From Planctomycetaceae bacterium (GTDB lineage: Bacteria > Planctomycetota > Planctomycetia > Planctomycetales > Planctomycetaceae), in contig PBMZ01000122.1 of NCBI GenBank assembly GCA_002722955.1, positions 1 to 64,000 of the forward strand: DNA of 64,000 bases. The letters are read 5' to 3'. The notes below the pieces were generated by a model, which saw nothing but the letters and a program-made list of their open reading frames with translations, ran no database searches and was not told the DNA's origin. Positions 17,683-25,495 of the stretch are shown here, piece after piece. Made by a program: the position numbers and the translations under genes. Numbering within the stretch: the stretch's first letter is position 1; each line of letters opens with the position of its first letter.

Positions 17683-18735
17683 TTAAGCGGGAATGTTCAC
17701 GCCGAGCTCGCTGGCCAAATCGCACAATGCGGACCAGTTGCCGTCGTCGATGGGGATGCCGTTGGCTTGACGTTGGCTGAGTACGCTGCGTTCCGGGTCG
17801 CCTGGCAAGTAGACTTGCTCGATACCATCGATTCGCGGGACGTTGCGGACGTACTCTTCCAAGGCCGAGACTTCGGCGGCCAAATGATCCATGCCAGCCA
17901 ATTGCCCCGGCGAGATGACCAGGAAAAACGCACAGTTGCCGATCGCTGGCGGTGGATTGGGATGAGCGCATTGGCCGCCGGAGAGGCCGCCACAGATCAT
18001 CTCGATCATGAATGATAGCCCGAAGCCCTTGTAGGCTTGATCGCCGCCCATTGGCAAAATCGTTCCTGGCGGGTCACCATAAAGTTGATTGGGATCATTG
18101 GTCGGGTTGCCGTCGGGATCCAAGATCCAGCCATCGGGAACTTGGTCGCCAGCGATTTTCTTGACCCGGACTTTCCCTTCAGCCGTCGCGCTGGTGCCGA
18201 AGTCGAGGACGAATGGTCCGTCCTTGCCACCGGGCATTCCGATGCACAGCGGATTCGTGCCGAGTCGAGGTCGCTTGCCCCCCACCGGAGCCACTCGCTG
18301 CGCGGCACCGTGCGTGTTGGCACAGATCATGGCGACCATATTTTCCTCGGCAGCCATTTCGGCGTATTCACCAAGGCGTCCGATGTGAGAGGCGCGGCGT
18401 AGCGTGCCGCCAGCGATGCCGGTTTCTGCCGCTTTGCCAACCAAGCGGGTGATCAAATCGCGAGAGATGACTTGTCCGAATCCCCATCCGCCGTCGGCGA
18501 CGAGGGCACTTGCCGATTCCGAGACGACTTCGAGAGTTGATCCCGGTTGCAGCAGGTTTTCTTTAACCCGACCAATGTAAAACGGAATCCGCATGACTCC
18601 ATGAGAATCATGCCCTCGCAGGTTGGCTTGCACCAAACTATTGGCAACAACGGGAGCCTCGTCCGCAGTCGCGCCGCCAGCGGATAATAAATCGGCGGCA
18701 AATCCACGCAGTGTGTCTTCAGTGAATACAGGCAA
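17683..18735 (-). CDS. malate/L-lactate dehydrogenase family (Ldh_2) oxidoreductase
   Basis: A 350-residue NAD(P)-dependent dehydrogenase of the family that includes YlbC, MdH2 and sulfolactate dehydrogenase, which is unrelated to classical LDH. Signatures are ANLRGHDSHGVMRIPFYIGR near the N-terminus (catalytic His), RRASHIGRLGEYAEMAAEENMV, GTNPLCIGMPGG with FVLDFGTSATAEGKVRV, and GDQAYKGFGLSFMIEMICGGLSGG. It is cytoplasmic. The substrate is a 2-hydroxy acid or imine that cannot be fixed from sequence. It stands alone, with the exported KA-rich gene upstream on the same strand behind a terminator hairpin. Confidence 0.85.
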   Translation of the reverse strand: MPVFTEDTLRGFAADLLSAGGATADEAPVVANSLVQANLRGHDSHGVMRIPFYIGRVKENLLQPGSTLEVVSESASALVADGGWGFGQVISRDLITRLVGKAAETGIAGGTLRRASHIGRLGEYAEMAAEENMVAMICANTHGAAQRVAPVGGKRPRLGTNPLCIGMPGGKDGPFVLDFGTSATAEGKVRVKKIAGDQVPDGWILDPDGNPTNDPNQLYGDPPGTILPMGGDQAYKGFGLSFMIEMICGGLSGGQCAHPNPPPAIGNCAFFLVISPGQLAGMDHLAAEVSALEEYVRNVPRIDGIEQVYLPGDPERSVLSQRQANGIPIDDGNWSALCDLASELGVNIPA

Positions 18736-18849
18736 AACAAAGTCCTTCGAAAACTATCTTTGATGAAATTCGATCGCTAGAGAAGCATCGATCATACAGC
18801 TTCAAGGCAAGTTTTCCAAAGCAGCGCTTCACCACGTTCTGGAAGTTGA

Positions 18850-18880
18850 GATGCCCGGCTTCTTCGAGAAACCGGGCATC
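18850..18880 (-). terminator. hairpin terminator after the KA-rich protein gene
   Basis: A stem of GATGCCCGGCT-type sequence (18850-18860) pairs with ACCGGGCATC (18871-18880), 24 bases after the minus-strand stop at 18904. It belongs to the same stem family as those at 14719, 57671 and 60803. Confidence 0.6.
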
Positions 18881-18903
18881 TTTGAGTGGAACAGCCGTGC
18901 CAA

Positions 18904-19794
18904 TTACTTTTTCGGGTTTGCCACTTTCTTGCCGGGAACTTTAGCGGACGGTTTCTTTTCAGATGCCGGCTTCTTAGCGGCCGCTCTTTTTGCCGCGTCC
19001 TTGCTTGTGGCTTCCGGCTTCGTGCCCCCTGTTGGCTTTTGGGCGGGAGCTTTTGTAGAAGTCTTTTTCGCAGCAGCCACTTTCTTGGCGGCAGCGGCTT
19101 TCTTTGCTGCCGCTGCTTTCTTGGCAGCGGCATCTTGACTCGTTGCCTTCGATGTCTTGTCAGCCGGCTTCTTCACGCCGGAAGACTTCGCGGGAGCCTT
19201 CTTTGTGCTGCCTGGTTTCTTAGCGGCCGCGCCCTTGGCCTTGGTACTTTTATCCTTTGGGCTTTTGGCTCCGGTGGCCTTCTTGGTAGATGCCTTCTTA
19301 CTCGATGAAAGTTGCTTCTTCTGGTCGGCCGTTAAGACTGCGTAGATATCCTTCTTAAGCTTCGCGTTGGCTTCCCTGGCCGCCTTGTATTCGTCACTGT
19401 TTTGCAGGGCTTGGGCAACCGCTTGTTTGAGCTGTTTGCTGTCGACGCCCGCGACCTTAAGCTTTTCTGCTGTTTCAGTTCGGAGCGCCTTAATCTTGTC
19501 GTTGGCCTCTTTAGTGGCCTCCGCGTGCTCGGCGTAGATCGCTTTGATCTTCGCCACTTGATCATCGGTCAAGTCGGCTTTCTCGAACCGCTTCAGCATG
19601 GCGGTGACAGGATCGGCCTTCTGTGCCTTTTGCGTTTTGGCGTTTGATTTTGCTGTTTTCGCGTCGCCTTTCGTTTTGGTAGCGGCATTCTTTGCTTTGA
19701 CGGCGGCTTCTTTTTGGGTGTCATCCGCCATCAACGGAAATGCCACAGTCAATGCAAGTCCCAAGGACATGACAGTTCGTAATGCGGTTTTCAT
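18904..19794 (-). CDS. exported helical protein with a histone-H1-like Lys/Ala-rich tail
   Basis: About 296 residues. A signal peptide (MKTALRTVMSLGLALTVAFP) is followed by a Lys/Ala-rich stretch. Next comes a helical segment with LTDDQVAKIKAIYAEHAEAT and YAVLTADQKKQL, which resembles the LTxxQ repeats of Spy/CpxP-type periplasmic proteins. The last ~135 residues are almost entirely Lys, Ala, Ser, Thr and Pro, with runs such as AAAKKAAAAKKAAAAKK, like eukaryotic histone H1 tails and planctomycete H1-like proteins. A strongly basic tail on an exported protein is unusual. ATG 19794 has an AAAGG ribosome site. The next gene upstream is another LTxxQ-type protein, suggesting duplication. Confidence 0.75.
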   Translation of the reverse strand: MKTALRTVMSLGLALTVAFPLMADDTQKEAAVKAKNAATKTKGDAKTAKSNAKTQKAQKADPVTAMLKRFEKADLTDDQVAKIKAIYAEHAEATKEANDKIKALRTETAEKLKVAGVDSKQLKQAVAQALQNSDEYKAAREANAKLKKDIYAVLTADQKKQLSSSKKASTKKATGAKSPKDKSTKAKGAAAKKPGSTKKAPAKSSGVKKPADKTSKATSQDAAAKKAAAAKKAAAAKKVAAAKKTSTKAPAQKPTGGTKPEATSKDAAKRAAAKKPASEKKPSAKVPGKKVANPKK

Positions 19795-19833
19795 GTGTGA
19801 ACCTTTCAAGTGCGAGTAGGAACAAAGTGACGA

Positions 19834-20552
19834 CTACTTGCTCTTTGGTTGCCGTTGCGGTCGTCGGCTGCGCAGGTCGAGTTTCTTGCCCTTTATCTTT
19901 TCGAGGCTTGAACGCTGATCGTCGGTCAAGACGGCCAACAGATTCTCATTCACCTCTCTGCGTGCTTTCTGGAATTCCGCAAACTTCTTCCGTCGTTCCT
20001 CGTTGGAAAGTTTTTCAAGCTCCGTTCGTGACGGACGCCCGCGTTGGGCGCTGGTGAGTATTTCGCGGAACTGCTACGTTGTTCGTCTGAGATTCCCAAT
20101 TCCTTGGCGATCTCCGGGTGCATCACAACTTCAGGTCCAGACACTTGAAGAATGATTTCTTTGAGCCGGCTTTTCTGTTCGTCATTCAGGAGTTCTTCGA
20201 GGACCTTTGCCCGCTGTTGCTGAATCTTTTGAATCTCGGCATACTTCGCCCGACGTTGTTCTTCTGGCAGCTCGCGCGCCTTAGCGGATTCTTCACGAGA
20301 TACATTCGGAGCATTCTTGAGTTTCGCTTGTTGCTCTTCCGAGAACTTCAACTCTTCTTGGACGCGAGGATTGGAAAGCAATCCAACGAAGCTGGCTGTA
20401 AGACTGCGCGGGGGTCGGGCTGGGCGTCCTTCACGCTTTCGTGTGGCAGCGTCTCGACGCTTCTTCTTGGTATCGTCTTGAGCTTCGCTTGAGGAAATCA
20501 GCAAGCAGATGGCCGCAAAGGCTAACATTGATGTGACGCGTGAGTGCAACAT
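19834..20552 (-). pseudogene. exported LTxxQ/Spy-like helical protein with a frameshift
   Basis: A signal peptide (VTSMLAFAAICLLISSSEA) is followed by a charged helical protein with the segments VQEELKFSEEQQAKLKN, RRAKYAEIQKIQQQRAKVL and NDEQKSRLKEIILQ, a Spy/LTxxQ-like pattern. After ELGISDEQRS, near base 20075, the conserved helix continues in another frame: FREILTSAQRGRPSR, then FAEFQKARREVNENLL and VLTDDQRSSLEKIKGKK, ending at a TAG at 19834-19836. One missing base repairs the gene to about 240 residues. The unshifted frame stops at 19950. The AVLTDDQ motif near the C-terminus matches the AVLTADQ of the KA-rich neighbour, supporting both relatedness and the repaired frame. Confidence 0.75.
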
Positions 20553-20759
20553 GGAATTTCGCTTTCTTCAATCAAGGTTGATTTCGCAAACGCACTTGCC
20601 AAATCCCGCGCAAGCCGGTCGAGGATAGTGTCAACGGACGCCCTTCGGCACACTTCCTTTTCTGCGGCATCCAGGCTGTTATGATACCCCGTGGCTGTTC
20701 ACAAGAGAAGAATCACGCCTCATGACAGTTCGTTGTCTATCACCTTGCACCGGTCCGCC

Positions 20760-21614
20760 ATGAATTCTCCAAGCCCAATACATCCCAAATTCGAAGTGGC
20801 CTTTCAGGCTATTGATGCCGGCGAAGTAGAACAATTGCGCGAGTTGCTGCAGACTTCGCCGGAGTTGGCGAACGCGCGTGATGACGACAATCAGCCGCTT
20901 CTCATTTGTCTAGCGATACGAGGTGATGAAGTCCCGCGGCGAGTCGAACTCGCCCGCACGTTATTGGAAGCGGGAGCGAAAGTGGATGCTCGGAGCAGTG
21001 AAGATGAAGGAACGGCGTTGGCGTATGTGCTTTGTTCGGAAGATGTCGAGATGATCCCGGTGTTACTCGAATTCGGGGCCGACGTTCACGCGTCGTTTGG
21101 CGAAGAATTTGATGGCAGCGTTCTCGACGCGGCTGATCAATTGTGTCAGGACGAAGACCGCACGGATGATGATGAAATCGAAGCCATCCGGGAACTGTTC
21201 AGTGAAGCGGCTGGTCACCCGATTCCAACTCGAACACCCATCGGGGCTGCTATCCCGGTGTTGTTCGTCAGCGATTACAAGGCCGGGCTGCGTTATTACT
21301 GCGAGGTGCTCGGTTTTCAAATCGTGTTCGAAGATGGCACTGATGAAGAGATCAGCTATGCCTGTATCGAACGCGGTGGTCTGCAACTGCATCTTTCGAA
21401 ACGTTGGTGCGAAGACCAACGACACGTGGGGAATCTGTCTATTCGAGCCGCTTGCGAAGAAGTCGATCCGCTGTATGAAGAGCTTCGAAGCAACGGCGTA
21501 AAAATCCGTCGCGAACCGAAAGACGAAGAGTGGGGCTCTCGCGAGTTTCAGATTGAGGATCCGGACGGAAATTGGATTAAGTTCTTCGGTCCAATTCCTG
21601 AGGAAGAAGATTGA
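20760..21614 (+). CDS. ankyrin-repeat plus VOC (glyoxalase-fold) fusion protein
   Basis: About 284 residues in two domains. The first ~140 form ankyrin-like repeats (FQAIDAGEVEQLRELLQTSP, ARTLLEAGAKVDARSS, MIPVLLEFGADVHASF). The last ~120 form a VOC domain: AIPVLFVSDYKAGLRYYCEV, LGFQIVFEDG, GGLQLHLSKRW and EFQIEDPDGNWIKFFGPIP. The expected metal-site positions are partly kept (His of LQLHLS; Glu/Asp of the last strand). It resembles bleomycin-resistance-type VOC proteins with an added protein-binding domain. ATG 20760 starts the ankyrin part; an upstream in-frame codon at 20691 adds sequence with no homology. It converges on the broken PD40 gene. Confidence 0.8.
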   Translation: MNSPSPIHPKFEVAFQAIDAGEVEQLRELLQTSPELANARDDDNQPLLICLAIRGDEVPRRVELARTLLEAGAKVDARSSEDEGTALAYVLCSEDVEMIPVLLEFGADVHASFGEEFDGSVLDAADQLCQDEDRTDDDEIEAIRELFSEAAGHPIPTRTPIGAAIPVLFVSDYKAGLRYYCEVLGFQIVFEDGTDEEISYACIERGGLQLHLSKRWCEDQRHVGNLSIRAACEEVDPLYEELRSNGVKIRREPKDEEWGSREFQIEDPDGNWIKFFGPIPEEED

Positions 21615-21619
21615 AAGCT

Positions 21620-23702
21620 CTATTCTCGCCGAGCGTTCTCTTGGCGTGTCGACGAACTTGCCATCACGGAAATAACCCCAGCGGTCCCCGCGTTTGACGT
21701 ATTCACAGCCGCCGCTGTAGACGTTGTGAACGAGCGTACCCTTGTCGAAAAACCAACGGTCTCGTTCGCGCGCTCTTCCTTCGTCAACACGAAAGTGAGC
21801 TTGCTGGGTGACGAAGCCGTCGTCATCGAACAATTCCAGGCTGACCAGTCCGTGCTCGCGATGATGATACTCACGGCGAGCGATTTTGCCGCCTTTATAA
21901 TCGACTCGCCGAATAGCTTTGCCGTCAACTGTGAGATCGTGGTGTTTGATGAGTGTTCCGCCGGAATACCACTCGCGACGGATCACTTCATCGTGCAAGT
22001 GAATGGCGTCCGGTTTGGCTTTGAGAACTCGTAACTCGCGTGCGTCGCGAATTGCTCGAACGGCAAGAGGCGATGATGGTGCGCTTTCCAGCCCCGACCA
22101 TTCGACGGCAACGGCATGATAATTGCCCACCGGACCAACAACAAACTTGTCTCCGGGTCGCAATAGTTGATTGCTGATCCGCCGACCGTCGCGAACGACA
22201 TGGTGACCGCGCGTCTCGCAATGATTCTCGCAATGATTCTCGCAATGATTCTCGCCAGGAATCAGCTCGATTGCTCCGCCGTTGGATCGAAGGTGCGGTC
22301 GGTCGGGCTTGCGGACGACGACTAAATGGACGTCCGTCATTCGCTGAAGCATCAATGGGGAATCGGCGTCTTTGATCGATTTGAGCATGTGAAAGTTCGG
22401 GCGTTTAAGTGCCTTGTACTGTTGTTCGCTCATGCAACGCGACTCGAACGAGGTCACTGCGCGACCCTCACGCAAATTCATTTCCGCAGTATCAAACGCG
22501 CGCCGCGTGAGTTGTTCAAAGTGCGTCTTCGTCTTTCGGCCGTAAGCGATGACTTCACGTTGGACACAAATGTGGCCGCGTTCGGGAAAGCCCGCGGTTG
22601 ACTCCACTTCAATGCTGTCTCGCATTACGCGAGTGATTCGCGTGTGTGGTCCGTCTTTCAGCGGATAGTTGGTGACAAAGCTAATCTTCGTACCGTCTGG
22701 GCTACCTTTTGGATCGGTATCGTAGATGCCGGAGTTGTCGCCGATTTCAGCGGGAAATCAGACGATCGACGAGGGTTCAAAGGCTTCCCAACCATCTCCG
22801 CTACGCAGATCCGCGACCGTCGAATCGCCGCAAACCCAACGTCCACTGTTGCCGCAAGGACTAATGTCGCCAACTCCAACAGACGCCAAGATGTGAACGT
22901 TCGATGGAAATGGTTCATTCCACTTGCATCCTCGAACTAAGCCGTTGCCCAACCAACTCATGTGGCATTGCTGAAGGGTTGGCACACCAATGCGTTGGTT
23001 CTTGCCATTTAAGTCGTACCAATATCGTGTCGCCTCGAACGGATCGGCTCGATGATCCTGCCGAGCGAAGAAGATGGGATGCCGCAGATTCGGCAACAGT
23101 TGCGATCCTCGAGTCATTTCCGTCATCCGTTCGAAACCGCCGTCCGAAAGCCGGATACGGACGTAGCGGTACTGCGGCGTCTGGCGGCGAAAGCGTTGAG
23201 CACCGATCAGCCATTTGTCATCGAATGTTGTTTCTCCAATCGCTTCGGCACCCGGAACCGCCATGATGACTTTCTGTTTGCACGTGTCCATGTCGAAAAG
23301 AATGGTTTCAATCCCAGGATGCTCGCGCGTGCGTTTGTCTGGATTGGGGTGGGCGAAGAACAGCCAATTGTGATGCTTTGCGAAGCGAGGATTGAAGCCG
23401 GTACCAACAACCAGTTCCTTGTCCGCGTGCAAATCGAAAACACAAACCTGCTCGGGTTCAATCCACGATTGTCTGATGTAGCACACGTATCGCCCGTTCG
23501 GCGAGAAAGATTGGACGTTGTGGTAGTTCGCCCAATGACGAACTGTCGGTTCAAATGTCAAACGCCAAACACCGTGATTCCTTCCGGGGACTGAAACACA
23601 TCCTTCATGGCCTGAGCCGGTCTCGCAAACAGGCCGACGACAACCAATGCGGTAAGAAAAAAGCGTTGCTTGGTGAGTCCTATTGAGCCTAATGCGTCCC
23701 AC
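21620..23702 (-). pseudogene. exported PD40-propeller protein with an in-frame TGA and frameshifts
   Basis: One gene of about 690 codons read in pieces. A signal-peptide-like start (RFFLTALVVVGLFARPAQA) lies in one frame. After a shift near 23575 the body continues (VWRLTFEPTVRHWANYHN, FSPNGRYVCYIRQ, FDDKWLIGAQRF) to an in-frame TGA at 22758-22760. The same frame then resumes with FPAEIGDNSGIYDTDPKG and SPDGTKISFVTNYP and runs to the C-terminal region RRVDYKGGKIARREY and WGYFRDGKFVDTP. Near 21640 the open frame runs on into antisense of the ankyrin-VOC gene, whereas a one-base shift gives a stop at 21620-21622, just after that convergent gene. The fold is a beta-propeller like oligogalacturonate lyase and TolB relatives. 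No intact start codon is obvious. Confidence 0.7.
22214..22256. repeat. 12-bp tandem repeat, three copies plus a partial copy
   Basis: The unit TCTCGCAATGAT is repeated at 22214-22225, 22226-22237 and 22238-22249, then partly at 22250-22256. It lies inside the broken PD40 gene and, being a multiple of three, encodes a repeated ENHC tetrapeptide in that frame. Slippage expansion is the likely origin. Confidence 0.85.
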
Positions 23703-23764
23703 TTTTCTTTGAGAGGGACTGTTTTTACAAAAACAGGTCTCGAATCATCGTGCCTTTGCGAACG

Positions 23765-24487
23765 GACTAACGTTAACACGTCATGTTGGCTTGGACGCAG
23801 ACTGTCCTTTAGGTGTTCTCGAGGTGTACGCCCTGGGACGTAAGCCATCGTCAGGTGGTGGTGTCCGTCAACCTCGCCCACATCGTAAACAGCGCAAATA
23901 TTGGGATGCTCGAGCGGCGCCATCGCGCGAGCTTCGCGATGATAGCGTGCGATGGTTTCGCCGCGTTGACGCTTTTCAAATTCTCGCACTTTCAACGCGA
24001 CACGACGTCCCAATTGACGATCATGCGCCAGATACACCGTTCCCATGGCGCCACGGCCGAGCTTCTTTTCTAGGTCGTACCGACCAAAACACTGCAGGCG
24101 AATTGACTTGGGGGATCCGGAGTGATTTGCGGCTTGAGGAGTGCCTGTTTTCGTATCGTCTTCAACGGGAACGTGTGTAATGCTTGGAGATTGCGAAACG
24201 TCGGCGAAGACCTCTTCGACGATGTCGGCTTGAGCCGCGAAGCGCGCAAGATACTCTTCCCGTTTTGGCGAACGACCCTGCCGTTGCTGCAATTCGACGT
24301 CCGAAGTCAACAGCTCCCGCAGCAAGACGGTTTGTTGGCTACTATCGACCTTAACCAGATAGTCTTCCAAGGAAGGTGAATCTCTCTGGCAAATCGCCGC
24401 CTCAAAGGTTTCACAAACATCATCAATTTCCCGCAACTGATCGACGTCAAGATCTGGATACAAAGCCTGATTCAAATTACGCGACAC
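23765..24487 (-). pseudogene. Ser/Thr protein kinase, N-lobe fragment
   Basis: About 240 residues. A ~130-residue N-terminal region (EIDDVCETFEAAICQRDSP, REEYLARFAAQADIVEEVF) is typical of planctomycete Hanks-type kinases. Next comes the start of the kinase domain: FGRYDLEKKLGRGAMGTVYL (Gly-rich loop), VALKVREF (catalytic Lys), REARAMAPLEHPNICAVYDV and HHHLTMAYVPGRT. The sequence diverges after HDVLTLVRS, so the catalytic HRD and DFG motifs are missing. The open frame continues to 23558 only by running into the neighbouring PD40 gene's signal peptide. The GTG start at 24487 has an AAAAGGAT ribosome site. A DNA loss between the kinase and PD40 genes best explains the fusion. It cannot be an active kinase. 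Confidence 0.8.
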
Positions 24488-24502
24488 GGCTATCCTTTTC
24501 AG

Positions 24503-25495
24503 CTAAGCGCAAACACCAATGGATATTGTATTAGAAATGATTTTAACGTCTGTCTTTCCGTTCGGGATTTCGGTGACTGAGAACGCTCGAAACATGGTGT
24601 CGAAGTGAGCTGCGTTGTAACCACGGCCCGGCTTGAGATGTTTCGGTCCGCTGAGACGTCCGGCTGCGAGATCATCGAAGTAGCCGGTGTAGGTTTCGCG
24701 GCAATAGTCCGAGGGTGGCTCGGTCAGGACATGAGCGTTCGCGGGGTCAGTCGTCAAGCAGAGGCGATAGGTGTATGCGGGTAATCGACTATCTGCTTCG
24801 CCCGTTGTTCCTGGCAAGAATTCGGCGTTCTGATAGTCGAAGTAAACCACTCCCGCGTGTGCTTCGTTGAACTCATCTCGAGACTCACGCCCGAGCCGAT
24901 AGTCCGCGCCGGCTGTTGCCAGCAAGTCTCCCTCATACGTGGCATCGATGAAAACTCCGGCCGAACACCAGAAGTGGCGTGAGCTTCCAGCTTGTGACTC
25001 CGAATCTTTGTAGCGAAAGTCGCCAAGACTTCGGATTCGTGTGCCGACCGAACTTCGTGGCAAGTTTTGCGACAATCCGCAATCTCGATTCGCGTCAAGA
25101 TGTTGTCTAGCACGTCCGCTCGAATGACACGATGTTGAGTCAAGACAGTGATGTCCGAGCACTCACCCAACATCTCGCCAAAGACAGCTTCAGCCATCGA
25201 TGGTTCAAAGTAATAGCCATCGCGGCACAGCTTAAAGTCTGGCGAATCTTCACCGTAGCGATCGAGGTAACGTTGCCTCACGCGGTCGGTGAATTCACGA
25301 AATAGGCCGCCGATGAAGTGCCGCTTTTCGACGTCGCTCTTGCCCAGACCGCTGGCCGATATGGCGTTGGTACTCGACAAGTAAAACCGTCCGACCGAGC
25401 CCCGCTGCTGCCAACGCCGCCGCAAGTCCTCCCGGCGTACCTCCGACGACCACGACATCGAAGGAATCGGAACGGCTGGCATTATTCACGCTCAT
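24503..25495 (-). pseudogene. FAD-dependent oxidoreductase (FAD_oxidored family), degraded
   Basis: The ATG at 25495 begins FDVVVVGGTPGGLAAALAAA, a Rossmann dinucleotide site, and LLVEYQRHIG. About ten bases are then missing relative to the family, and the sequence resumes in another frame with SGLGKSDVEKRHFIGGLFRE and DGYYFEPSMAEAVFGEML. A second shift near 25030 leads to VFIDATYEGDLLATAGADYR, LGRESRDEFNEAHAGVVYFD, LPAYTYRLCLTTDPAN and TEIPNGKTDV, after which the protein ends. The last ~200 residues of the family are absent. The start overlaps the end of the symporter gene, so the two were translationally coupled. Two frame breaks plus a truncation make this a clear pseudogene or a very poor stretch of sequence. 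Confidence 0.8.

Noticed and set aside
22214-22256. Possible CRISPR-like repeat
   Set aside because: The units are 12 bp, directly abutting and within a coding frame; there are no spacers.
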